This document shows positions 23,023 through 33,529 of a stretch of DNA of 64,000 nt, one piece after another (position 1 is the stretch's first letter; every line of letters starts with the position of its first letter). The DNA is taken from contig NC_135169.1 of NCBI RefSeq assembly GCF_041146795.1, positions 63,922,119-63,986,118 of the forward strand, given 5' to 3'. The stretch is from Maylandia zebra (lineage: Eukaryota > Chordata > Actinopteri > Cichliformes > Cichlidae). The notes beneath the pieces were generated by a model, which did no database searches, was not told where the DNA came from, and saw nothing but the letters and a program-made list of their open reading frames with translations. The translations under genes were made by a program, and so were the position numbers.

Positions 23023-26000
23023 ATGATTTGGCGCTGTGTTATCTGCTTCGTATTTGTGGGTCTGACCCTCAAATCCTTACTGAGTCATATTAATTCTGCA
23101 CATAGCCATAGTCCAGATTTCCGTGTAGTTTGTGGCATAGATGGATGTGTCAAAGAATATCGTGTTTACAATTCATTTTGGTATCACATTCGTCGAACAC
23201 ACTCCGACCACCTTGGCAATGGACGATGCAGCGGATCGACTAGGACACAAAAATCTGTAAGGTGAGACTGACTATATACTTTGATATCTTTGTAAATAAT
23301 CATATAAAGTATTCATGTTAGATTCCTACTTGTTTTTACAGCTTAACAGTAGATATGTTAATGCTAATTCCTTATGATCCACATCAATGCTATTTCTAAA
23401 CAATTTTTCTGAGTGTTTAATTTCTCCTAATAGAGAAAACACCATTTTTTTAAATGTTTGTGTTTATTAATATTCATTGTTTCAGTTAGTTTCCTGGTTA
23501 TTTGTTAATTATTTCCAGTGTTTAGGTGTTCTCCGTGCCTCCCTTGTCTTGAGTCAAGTGTCCCTGGTTTGATGTTCATGTTTATTCCTGTTTTACTTTG
23601 ATAGTCCCTGCCCTGCATCAGTGTATTTTGTTGCCCTTCCCCCTGGTCTCTTCTCATCTGATTAGTGTCAGCTGTGTTTCGTACCTGTCTGCCAATTCCT
23701 CGTTTCCTTTTGTGTATGTATATTTAGTGTGTTCTTCCCTCTGTTCTTTGTCGGATCGTCTGCATTTTCTCCTCTGTGTCATCTGTGTTCCCTCCCTCGG
23801 GTTTTCATGTCTCATGATCCTTGCTCCAGGTTGTAAGGTTTTTGCAACATTTTCAATGTTTCCTGTGTTCTTTAGTTTAGCTTTCCAGGTTTAGGTTTTT
23901 GAGGATTCTTACAGCTTTTAAACTACAGTTAAGCTGCCAAGTATCAATCAGCAATAAATTAGTAAAATTTTATTAAACTCAGTCTGAAAACATACATATT
24001 TTGGAGTAAATTATCAAATGCAAATAGAATTATTTAGAAATTATCAGTGTAGCTTGTAATTAATATCTTTAACTAGTCAATTAATCAATTAATCTCAATT
24101 GCAGTTCTAGGAGGGAACCCTCATCAGCGGAGAACAGAAGTCTGAGTAACATGTGGGCCTACAGGACTGATCCAGTGGTCGAAAACCAGCCAACAAGCCA
24201 GCCAACAATGGATGCGGCTGTAGACACCAGATTGAACTCAGGAGAAGATGCAGTGATTGATCAAAACACAATACAGCATGATCCAGACAGTGTGTGCCCC
24301 GAACATTTTGGTACTTTTGACAGTAATAAGACATTGTACTCTGGCTTCGATGATGGTGCCCATATCTCGCAAAGGCCCCTTGTTCCATCCCAGACCAACA
24401 ATGATACCTCGACTCCAAACATTTCAGCAGCTTGTCCAAGCGTGTTTGCAGATGGAGTAGCATCATCCCAATCTATGGTGAGTCTATCACTACTGAACAA
24501 TAACAACTTCTTTTGATAAAACATTTTACCAGTTTATTACACTCCTATATTTATTTCTCTTTTCTGAAGGATGACTCCTGCCACGATGTTCTTATCAGAC
24601 AAGCAACAGCTCTTGTATTGACTGCAAGAGAGAAACATCGTCTTTCACAGGTTTGTGCTCATACAAAATTAGAATGATTATTTTAACATGTGGCTCTATT
24701 TTTTTTTCATCATTTATTATTAACAATTTTCCCTAAACTGTAACTGCCTTTAATTCATTCTGATTATCCTAATAGTAACTATGCAAAACCGAGCATCACT
24801 TGTATGTGCCTCCAACTTTCCAGTTTACCCAAGGCAGTCATAGTCTCCAGCCATCCATCCATTCACCTCCGCCTATCCTTTTCAGGGTTGCTCCCATCAC
24901 AAGCCTTCCTCCGCCACCTAACTCTTAGTCTCAGTTTAAAAAGGAAAATTGTAATCTTAATTAAACTAAAAATTTGAGTTTTGCAAGAAATCCGAGAAGG
25001 AATTAAAAAAAATTTTTTTCCTTCAGTTTCAGTGAGGAAAAAAATCTATAAGAAACAGTCAAATAATTCTATGCAGTTTTTTGGTTGCAGAGCTACGTAC
25101 GTTATTAGTCCTTACATTATAAGTTGTCTATTCGCTAAAAATAAATCTCTTTTAATAGCAAACAACTAAGATGTCGTTTGTTCTTTTTGTCTGTTTTACA
25201 GAGTGGTGTGAATGATGTCGTTGCAGCATTACAACAGTATCAGGCATCGTTGGTCAATAATCTGAGAAGTCAGGTACAAAAGGTTTTCCAGCAGCATCAT
25301 GGAAGTGGACTTGAAAAAGATGTTTTGGCAGTCTTTGACCAGATTGAGGATCCATTTTCCTCTGTTTCAACAACATACAGGCAGGATGATGTGATAAAGA
25401 GAAATTTCAATTTTGTGGAGTCCGAGGAGGTTTGTGTTGGGTATACTGCTGTCATGGGAAAAAAAGGGAAAAAAAGATTCCTCACTACTGTGCCCAAATG
25501 TTTTCATTATGTTCCGCTTGTCAGAAGTTTGGAGCAGTTATTGTCCCATCCAAGAGTTTTGGCATTGATAGATGAGCAGAAAAATTACAGAAATGAGTAT
25601 TTATATGATATCATAGATGGAGAACTCATGAAGTCTCACCGTTTATTTTCTGCACACCCCTCTGCCTTACAGATTATCCTTTACTCAGATGAAATTGAAA
25701 TTTGTAACCCACTTGGGTCTCATGCCTCCAAAAATAAGTTGGTAATGTTCTATTATACTTTGGGAAACATTAATCCTAAATATCGATCAAAACTAGCTGC
25801 CATTCGTCTACTTGCCATTGCAAAAAAGAGTGCGCTTTCTGAATGTGGTGTAGATGGAATCTTGCAAAGGCTGCATGAGGACTTAGTGAAGCTATATAAT
25901 GGAGTTAAAATTCAAACTGGAAATGGTGAACGTGAAATATTTGGAGCATTAGTTTCATTATGTGGAGACACTTTGGCGCAGCATGAGCTTTGCGGGTTTA

Positions 26001-26866
26001 AAGAGGGTGTTGGGTTTGCCCATAGTAAATGCAGGCAGTGTGAATGTTCATTTGAGGACATGCAAATTTATTTTGATGAGGATAACTTTGAGGAACGGAC
26101 ATTTGAACGACATGTCCGGCAATGTAGCGAAATTGAGAAGGCCAACACAGAGTATCTAAGAAGCGGCTTACAAACAACATATGGAATAAACAGAAGAAGC
26201 AAACTTATTAATTTCCCAGCATTCAACTTGATCCAACAAACACCCCAAGACATGATGCATGTAATTTTTGAAGGGATTGCTCCATTAGAAATAAAGTGTG
26301 TGTTGAAACACTTAGTTCTTATGGGAGAGCTAGACTTAGATCTCTTCAATGCTGCAATGACTGGTTTCCCATACTCTCCAGTTGATATTAGAGATAAACC
26401 AAGTGTTATTACCTACAGTACATTAGCTTCCAGTGACAATAAGTTGAAGCAGTCCTCGGGGCAAATGATTGTTCTTCTGAAAATTTTGCCATTTCTGATT
26501 GAATCAGCCAAAGGTACTGAACACTACGCATTCATTCTTGAACTCATTGAGATAGTTCAGATTTTACTTGCTCCTGTCATCAGTCTGCAGACTATTAACA
26601 AGTTGAAAATCCTCATTGAACAGCACTTGAAGCACATGAAAGCCCTTTTCCCAGATAACAACATCACACCAAAACAACATTATTTGATTCATACACCAAG
26701 CCAAATTAAACGTTTGGGACCAATGGTCCGTCATATGTGCATGAGATTTGAATCGAAACATTGCTTTTTCAAACAATGGGTGTCAAAAATAAATTTTAAA
26801 AATGTTTGCAAATCTTTAAAACCCCTGGAGGGTCTTAAGGACATTTATTGTCTTTTGAATTTTTAG
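23023..26866 (+). CDS. CACTA/EnSpm-type transposase with N-terminal C2H2 fingers
   Basis: Predicted exons are 23023-23261, 24105-24477, 24570-24650 and 25202-26866, with GT/AG borders and matching phases: 2358 nt, 785 aa if the frame ends at 26866. Exon 1 carries two zinc fingers (CVICFVFV...HINSAH and CGIDGCVKEY...HIRRTH). Exon 4 carries the putative catalytic core: Asp394 in LYSDEIEI, Asp487 in SLCGDTLA, and Asp581/His in DMMHVIFEG. A Cys-rich block CRQCEC lies between. Expected role: binding the element ends and cutting and joining DNA in the nucleus. The last ~13 codons (KPLEGLKDIYCLLNF) look like read-through into a nested sequence; a further coding block at 28196-28729 probably belonged to this protein. 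No stop or frameshift was found in exons 1-4. Confidence 0.8.
24845..24925 (+). repeat. short LINE/SINE tail-like fragment in a transposase intron
   Basis: CCATCCATCCATTCACCTCC followed by GCCTATCCTTTTCAGGGTT resembles the 3' end of RTE-like fish repeats. It lies in the intron 24651-25201. Too short for firm assignment. Confidence 0.4.
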
Positions 26867-28195
26867 TTTTAAACCATTTTCACTGTGTTGAGTGGATTAA
26901 AGCCAAATTTGTCAAAGAATCTTTTTTTAACTTTTTTTTTTTTAATTGTGGTGTAAATTCATTAAATTAGCCTAAAATGGCTAAGCTACAGCGATGCATC
27001 CACCTTTATGCCTTTGGACAAAAATTGTCCCATTGAAACCCATTATAAACGCTATTTTTCACGCCAGAAAAATTAAGGTTTAAGGGATCGTCAGGTTTCC
27101 ACCTTAGGTTTCGTTTTTAACTAGAGACCTTAGAGTTGTAATTTTTTTATTTGTCCACCGAGTGGCGCCCTTGCTTCACATTTGACCTCTGCTCGAAAAC
27201 AGCGGGCTGCAGAACTGAACTGCGGGAAAGGAAGTCTGATTTCCGGCTTGCATCACCGGCTATGCCCGCTGATCGGGCGAGACCAATCCACCCTCTCACC
27301 GACGTGAGAGGGTGGATTTTTTTTTTTCAATCAACAGGAAATGACGTATTTGTTGTCACGTGGTATGGATGTGTCTGCTGGAGAAAGGAGTCCCACGCAA
27401 CATGCCCCGGTTCTTCGTCGCAACTTACCCCGGGAAGAGGCACTAATTTCGGCCTAGAGGACCAGCATTGACCGCCTGGAGACTATTTTCGGTTCCGGAA
27501 ATTTTTTTTTAAAGTAGATCGAAATTAATTTTGGTGCCGATCTTTGGACCATCTAAAGGCCTAATTATATTAACTATCAAATATTACTTCAAATGTTTTT
27601 TTTTGGAAAATATTTAGTTTTTTAGGTTTTTTTTTAGTTTTTTTGTAATACAACTGGGATTTAAAGGGTTAAAACAACGAAAATATAATTAAAACTTTAT
27701 ATGAATATTTCAGGGAGAAGTAGTTTTAAAAGACTGACCAATTTAAAGTGAAAAAAAAAAATTTAATATTTAATATTTTTATTGCACTTTTGGGGAATTT
27801 GCATTTTTCATGGATTTTTTAATGTGCTCCTGCAAAAAAAATAATGGCAGGTCAAAATTCATTTTGGTGCCAATCTTTTGTCCATCTGAAGGCCTAATTA
27901 TAATAACAATCAAATATTACTTCAAATGGTTTTTTTTGAAAATATTTAGTTTTTTTGTTTTTTGGGGCTAAAAAAACAGGGTGCTCATGTAATGAAACTG
28001 GTATTTAAAGGGTTAAAACAACGAAAATATAATTAAAACTTTATATAAATATTTCAGGGAGAAATAGTTTTAAAAGACTGACCAATTTAAAGTGAAAAAA
28101 AATATGAATATATAAAGTTTTTATAGCACTTTTTGGGGAATGGACATTTATTGTCGTTAAGCACAAAGGTGGATGCATTTTTAAGACGCCTCCAG
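26823..28195. mobile_element. noncoding nested segment with imperfect inverted ends and a ~335-bp tandem duplication
   Basis: CCCTGGAGGGTCTTAAGGAC at the left and, inverted, CCTGGAGGCGTCTTAAAAAT at the right lie at the junctions of transposase exon 4 and the C-terminal exon. GATGCATCCACCTTT at 26994 recurs inverted at 28170-28184. Inside, the blocks at 27518-27795 and 27852-28135 are tandem copies, sharing for example GGCCTAATTAT, AAAGGGTTAAAACAACGAAA and TTTAAAAGACTGACCAATTT. It could be a nonautonomous transposon, or an intron carrying one. At 27283-27315 there is a short perfect palindrome of CACCCTCTCACCGACGTGAG type. Confidence 0.5.
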
Positions 28196-28729
28196 GTAAT
28201 AAAGCATAATCAAATGTATGAATGTTGTCAGAATGTGGATAGTTTTGATCACCCCATTTTTTCCAATGAATGCACATTAGGACCAACCTCAGAAGTAAGC
28301 ATAATGTCATACTTAAAAGAAAAAATGAGGGCCTTCCTTGGAAATGATGAAGTAAACCATGCAGTGACTGTTAAATGGCTTAATCTAAATGATAACAAAT
28401 ACATAAGGGATAGGTCATTAATTGTTTGTGCTGTTGGTTCTAGTGGTTTACCTATATTTGGGCTTGTGAAAAATATCTATGTGATCAATTCATCATTGTA
28501 CTGTTTTGAATTCCAGCAGCACAATACCATTTGTTATGACAGAGATTACATGTCATATAAGATAGAGATTCCAAACATGGCACAAGCAACGGAGCTGATA
28601 TCCGCTGATAATCTTATAGATTTCACTCCATATTACAGTTTCACACACAAAGATATGACATATGCAGTCATGAAATATTACCTGTGTGATGTAATTGGAC
28701 TACACATGAGTTCAACAGATGTTTTATAA
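28196..28729 (+). CDS. probable C-terminal exon of the CACTA transposase
   Basis: After the acceptor-like CGCCTCCAG the frame reads VIKHNQMYECCQNVDS, then HPIFSNECTLGP, GLVKNIYVINSSLYCFEFQ and LIDFTPYYSFTHKD, with a stop at 28727-28729 and AATAAA at 29030. This fits the C-terminal domain of fish EnSpm-like transposases as I recall them. The upstream donor is unclear: exon 4 would be expected to leave near CKSL (26815), but no phase-matched consensus GT is there. Either a weak donor is used, or the 1.37-kb nested segment at 26823-28195 destroyed it. Confidence 0.6.
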   Translation, partial: VIKHNQMYECCQNVDSFDHPIFSNECTLGPTSEVSIMSYLKEKMRAFLGNDEVNHAVTVKWLNLNDNKYIRDRSLIVCAVGSSGLPIFGLVKNIYVINSSLYCFEFQQHNTICYDRDYMSYKIEIPNMAQATELISADNLIDFTPYYSFTHKDMTYAVMKYYLCDVIGLHMSSTDVL

Positions 28730-31459
28730 AAGGTACACTGCTTTACATGCATGAACTGTATTATCAGGTTATTGTTTTGGACAGTTTTGTTGTTGAGTTT
28801 TCTATCAAATCTGACAGTTGAATGCGATTGTAGCATTGCCACAGTGAAGATATGTGTACTGATACTTGTCTGATGCTGATCTATTAATCTGTTTGACCTG
28901 GCCTAAAGTGAATGAGTTATGCCGTTTCTGTTTTTCAAATGGGCCTGTATTTCATGTTTATCATGTGCTTTTCCAGCTTTTGTGCATGTTTTGTCAAACT
29001 TGACAGCAGTTTTATTACACTTTAGTGTCAATAAATACATTTCTTAAACTGAGCAGCTGTTTAAGTGGCCTTACTCTTGAAATGAGAAAAATAATCTTGT
29101 TTTTATTAGGGAATTTCAACCATACCTTGTAACTGGTAAATAAAGCTCAAGATGAGCTGAAATATCCTTTTAAGGAAAAGTTAGACATATTTTCCTAGAA
29201 TAAGATTTATTTTCTTGTGCAAAACTTGCTTGTTAAGAATATATTTTCTTTTTAGACAAAAAATAAGAAAAAATGTCCATAAAGAAGGGTTTTTTTACTT
29301 TCTTGAAAATCGTTTTTTGCAGTGCAGTGTAAAATTAGACTGGTCAGCTTGTAGTGAAGATGATTTCTTAGCTTATCATAGTAATACCGATATACATCTG
29401 AACAACATTTCTTTGCCCAAAGAAGCTATTTTGTGCAAGGATGTCAACTGTAAGAATGCTGTGCATAAACATTTACTCTGCTCCATGTATGATGATATAG
29501 TGACTGCTCTGCATGAAAGTGGTACACTGCTTGATAAACAATATAAGCATAAGAAACCTAACATCAGACCTGGCTGGAAAGAACATGTATCCATGTACCA
29601 TGATGAAGCTCGCATAGCTTATAAATGTTGGGTCATGGCTGGAAGACCTAAACAAGGCCCAGAATTTGAACAGAAAAAATGTGCGAATGCCAGATATAAG
29701 TACGCTGTTCGCTTTATAACTAAAAATGAGCAAATGCTGAGAGCAGATTCTTTGGTAAATGCTGTGAAATAATATGGCAGATTTTTGGAAAGAGGTGAAA
29801 GCTCTTAATAACTGTAAACCATCTCTACCATCAACTGTTGAAGGTGTTTCTGGGGCAGATAACATTGCAGCCTCATGGAGACAGCATTACAGTGCGTTGT
29901 TTAACTGTATAAAAAGTGATCCATATGAGGACAATCTTGACATGAGTAATGACACAATAAGTGTAAGGACACGTGAAGTATATGAAGCCATTCATAGGTT
30001 GTCTGATAATAAATCCTCTGGTTTGGATCACATCACTGCAGAACATTTAAAACATGCTAGTTTAAGGCTAGCTCCTCTTCTAGCGCTCTGTTTCACTGGG
30101 TTTATGATTCATGGCATATTACCAGACTCAATGCTGTGTATTTTACTGGTACCAGTTATGAAAGACAAAGCTGCAAAAGTGAGCTGTTTGGATAATTACA
30201 GGCCGATTGCACTCGCCAGTATTTTATCTAAGGTGTTAGAAAGAATCTTGTTTGATAGAGTTAGTGTGTTCATCTCTTCTCTGGATAATCAGTTTGGCTT
30301 CAAACCAAAGCACGGCACTGACATGTGCATATATGCACTTAAGGAAATAGTCAGTTTGTATAGGGCTAAAAAGTCATCTGTCCTCATGTGTTTCATTGAT
30401 GCCTCTAAGGCTTCTGATCGAGTGAACCACAGAAAACTTTTTGATAAACTGAAGACACGGGGAGTTCCTCAATACATGGTGAGGATTCTCTCTTACTGGT
30501 ACGCTCATCAGAACATGCAGGTTAAATGGGGAAGCAGTATTTCTGCCCCCTTTGGTGTCAGCAATGGTGTCAGACAGGGTGGGATTTTGTCTCCAATTTT
30601 ATTTAATTTATATGTTGATGATCTGTCCATACAGCTGAGAGCCTGTAACACTGGGTGTATATTAGGTAAAGCACTGATAAATCATCTCATGTATGCAGAT
30701 GACCTGGTTGTTTTTAGTCCAAGCAGTGCTGGGTTACAGGATCTTCTCAATGTCTGTACTGAATATGGTGTGCAATATGACATTGAGTACAATGCTGCTA
30801 AAAGTGCTGTTCTGATATGTAGAACCAAGCAGGATAAACAGCTAAATTTCCCTTTGTTTAAACTGGCACAAAAAACTCTTGAAGTTCATAAAAAGGTGAA
30901 ATACCTCGGTCACTTTATTACTGAGCAAATGAATGATGATGATGACATATACAGACAGCGATGTAAGCTCTATGTGCAGGGAAATACTATTGCACGCAAA
31001 TTCAGCTTTTGTTCACTTCCAGTTAAAGTGGCTTTGTTTAAAGCGTATTGCACACCGCTATATACTGCCCCCTTGTGGTCATCCTACAAACAATGTAGCA
31101 TGCAAAAGCTGCATGTTGCATATAATGATGCGATGAGAATCCTTTGCAGGATACCTAGAAGTGGTAGTGCCAGCCAGATGTTTGTAGCTGTGGGTGTTTG
31201 GACTTTTAAAGCACTTTTAAGAAAGTTAATGTTCAATTTTAGAGAACGACTGGATGGTTCGAGTAACAGTATAATTTTAGCACTTACAGATCCGACAGTG
31301 AGTGGTTCCCGTTACTCATCCAGTCTCAGAAAGCACTGGTTAAAGTGTTTGTGTATTTATTGATTTATTTTAAGTAATTGTGTTTTATGTATATTATGGT
31401 TTTATATTTTTACAAATGCTTTATATATTTATTTATACATATATTTAATGGTTTATGCC

Positions 31460-31460
<1 letters not shown>

Positions 31461-31516
<56 letters not shown>
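31461..31516. repeat. (GT)n microsatellite in LINE 3' region
   Basis: About 28 uninterrupted GT units, 70 bp upstream of the LINE 3' end. It creates spurious Cys-Val open frames. Confidence 0.9.
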
Positions 31517-31518
<2 letters not shown>

Positions 31519-31586
31519 AGTTGTGTGTTTTTTTTCTTGTCTTGTTTTTATGGACATGAAGTCTGCCAATAAAGATTTAATTGAAT

Positions 31587-32962
31587 TGATTATGAAGTTA
31601 TTGAGCTGCACATACGTTACGACCTGCTTAAGTTCGAGGTCACATTTATATAAAATGCATATAGCAACAGTAGCACTTTAGTTTGGACTTTATGATTTCT
31701 GTAACTGGAAAATATTATTTTGTTTAAAGACAGAAGTGACCGCATAGTTGCAACATCAAAGGGAAATATTAATTAATTAGCATCAAGTATATTTGTTGCT
31801 TAAGCGTTTGCACTATAACTTAAGTAGGATTATAACTTTTAAGGAAGGAAAGATTTCAGATATTTAGTTCACTGCTTCAGTTATTTTATATGAAATTAAA
31901 ACATTTACGTTGGTCAAATATGATGCTCTAAATCAAATAAAAGTTTGAAAATAAATGATGTATTTTTAAATGCTGCAACAAATGTTCACAAAAAGTAACT
32001 ATAATTAAAACCAGTTAAACAAAATCAAATGTTTGAATCATGCTTAACCAAATGCCAGGCTGGAGAGCTGAACCTAAAGTATACATAGAAAGATTTCAAC
32101 ATCTGAGCAGTTTTTAATGTTTTTATCACATATAAATGTCACAGCAGTGGGTCCTGGCCCAATGCTTTGTGTTTTTGGTTTTCTTTGACTCTTGTTTTTC
32201 TTGGTTTTTGTTCTTCTTATTTATCAGGCTCTCAGTAATCTTAGTTCTCCCTCCCTCAGTGTTCATTTCAGCCTGTGTTTAGTTTCTGTTCCCGTGTCCC
32301 ACGTTTCATCGTTTCATGTCGAGTCAGCCCTGTCTCTCTGTTTCCTGTGTCCCCCCAGTCAGCCCCGCCTCCCTCGGGCACTCATGTGTGATACAGAGTA
32401 ATAAACCTGACTACATTTGCTGCACTCTCTTTATTACCTGTTACTTTAAAATTCATACACTAATTATGTCTGCCCATCTCTCTAATGTGAAGGTCAAAGG
32501 TCAACATCCCAGTGACATAAGAATAATCCCAAAGGGGCAAAGGCAGCGGTTAATTTAGCACATTTAGCATTAAGGGTACAGCAAGGATATACTTTTACTT
32601 ATTGTGGCAGGGGTGTGGTCTCTGGCCTGCTGCAGTGGAGGCTGGTGGCGGGACGTTGGACGGCACAGGTGAGGGTGATGGAGCTCATGACTCTCCCCTT
32701 TATAGTGACGGAGGAGACTGGCGTGGGGGAAGCGTGTAGTGGAGGAAGCCGAGGAGAGAGCTGGTTTCTGGCTACAAAGACGGCGTCAAACCAGAAAAGA
32801 TTGCTCGTGGTCAAATAATGTGTCAATCACCTGTGAATCAAACTGTGTGTGGCTCAGTTCATGTCACAGTGTTGTTTAGTATATCTTCACTTGTCTCACT
32901 CTCCTTCTGTTCTGTCCATCAGGACGATCCTCAGCGCTTACACAGATCCTCCATCGATGTTT
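31587..32962 (+). repeat. left arm, inner part, of the inverted duplication
   Basis: GATTATGAAGTTATTGAGCT at 31587 follows directly on CACAGGGTCT (17026) when compared with the uninterrupted right arm near 55845-55858. The match continues to CCATCGATGTT at about 32962, inside a phospholipase D-like exon. It includes the block around 32192-32818 that also reads open in the right arm. Relative to the right arm, about 302 bp (55480-55781) are missing at position 31644. Confidence 0.9.
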
Positions 32963-33529
32963 TGGATCCAATCAGTGATCAGTTCTACGAGGAGGCCTGG
33001 ATGTTCACCAGCGCTCGCTACACCTCCATCTACCAGAAGGTGAGTGTACTCCTTTGTACTCAGATTAACATTTTACTTCTTAAAATACATTTTCATATAT
33101 GAGCTTTCTATTATTTCATGGGCCATTTAATCAATATTAAAATTACAAGCATATCAACAAAGGTGAAGCTGGTTTTTTCCACTTGCTGTCACACAGTCAT
33201 GGAGGAATACAATAAATACATAATCAGTCATAGATCCTGAACAATGACATTAAAAGAAAGTCTGTGGCTCTAAAAACTAAACAGTATAAAGACATGCTCC
33301 AAGCTGCTGTTTCTCTCCTACTCCTCTAGGTTTTCCACTGTCGGCCATCCAGCGATGCTGGAGGGCTACCTGGCCAATGCTGGCCTACACAAAGAGGTCC
33401 CGGCTCGGAGGAGCTGAAGAAGATCCTTGCCTTCCTCGTCAGTTTCCTCTTCAGTTCCTATCCCAACAAAACCTTCTTGCACCTATTAGCTCCAAAGAGG
33501 CTATGGTGCCCGTGGAGGTCTGGACCTGA
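32923..33529 (+). pseudogene. phospholipase D (PLD1/2-like) last two exons, decayed
   Basis: Exon 32923-33039 follows TCTGTCCATCAG and ends before GTGAGT. It is open and reads LDPISDQFYEEAW and FTSARYTSIYQK, matching the PISD-x-F-x-E-x-W block of phosphatidylcholine-hydrolysing PLD enzymes. The final exon 33330-33529 follows CTCCTCTAG and begins VFHCRPSSDA. Three frames are then needed to read MLEGYLANAGLHKE, EELKKILAFLVSF and LLAPISSKEAMVPVEVWT-stop, so it has several small indels. The EVWT C-terminus is characteristic of PLD1/PLD2 and supports the family call. No upstream PLD exons (HKD motifs) were found; the piece is a relic or the end of a gene displaced by rearrangement. The right arm holds only the first ~13 codons of the first exon. 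Confidence 0.8.

Larger units (their letters stand above)
18118..29324. mobile_element. EnSpm/CACTA-type DNA transposon, 11.2 kb, with two divergent genes
   Basis: The ends are CACTGCAAAAACAGC (left) and its inverted partner CACTGCAAAAAACG (reverse complement of the right end), 11 bp identical. CA dinucleotides at 18116-18117 and 29325-29326 are the likely 2-bp target duplication. Removing the element plus one CA gives the LINE codons for IATSVKLDW, which confirms the boundaries to the base. AT-rich subterminal regions lie at 18130-18660 and 29047-29320. A minus-strand gene lies at 19040-22662 and a plus-strand transposase gene starts at 23023. Each gene has an outward-facing AATAAA near its end (18669-18674 on -, 29030-29035 on +). 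Superfamily assignment rests on the termini and the transposase motifs. Confidence 0.85.
17334..31363 (+). pseudogene. LINE ORF2: AP-type endonuclease and reverse transcriptase, split by CACTA at 18118-29324
   Basis: The endonuclease part 17334-18117 shows ILSYNCHGLRLG, LQETWLSK, VLGDFNADL, TSWLDH and SDHIPF, covering the catalytic Glu, Asp/Asn and His of the exonuclease-endonuclease-phosphatase fold. After the 11.2-kb insertion the frame continues at 29327 (VKLDWSACSEDDF). A frame change near 29766-29775 leads to the reverse-transcriptase part: FIDASKASDRVNH near 30394, NGVRQGGILSPILFNLY near 30558 and the catalytic MYADDLVVF near 30688. The stop is at 31363. The catalytic Asp residues are retained, but the frameshift and insertion make it a pseudogene. 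Known role: target-primed reverse transcription. Confidence 0.88.
17027..31586 (+). mobile_element. APE-type LINE, 5' truncated, inserted in the left arm and split by a CACTA element
   Basis: The element begins abruptly inside an ORF1 frame at 17027 and continues through ORF2. It ends in AATAAAGATTTAATTGAATTG before the left arm resumes at 31587. The uninterrupted right arm shows the pre-insertion site. No clear target duplication is visible at the ends. The 3' region carries a (GT)n run at 31461-31516. Minus the CACTA insertion the LINE is about 3.35 kb. Clade is uncertain: the ORF1/APE/RT layout and motifs recall fish I/Nimb-, Rex- or L2-like lines. Confidence 0.88.

Noticed and set aside
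23598-23894. 98-aa Ser/Cys/Leu-rich frame in transposase intron 1
   Set aside because: The sequence resembles a dispersed noncoding retro-repeat similar in style to 32192-32400, without protein motifs.
28133-28195. ATG-initiated start of the 198-aa frame at 28133
   Set aside because: The first 21 codons lie in the nested noncoding segment; the recognisable protein begins after the acceptor at 28196.
31448-31681. Cys-Val repeat protein frames
   Set aside because: Translation of a (GT)n microsatellite.
32192-32820. Open frames shared by both arms (for example 32615-32818)
   Set aside because: Shared because of the duplication; composition and the polyadenylation-like context suggest repeat-derived noncoding sequence.
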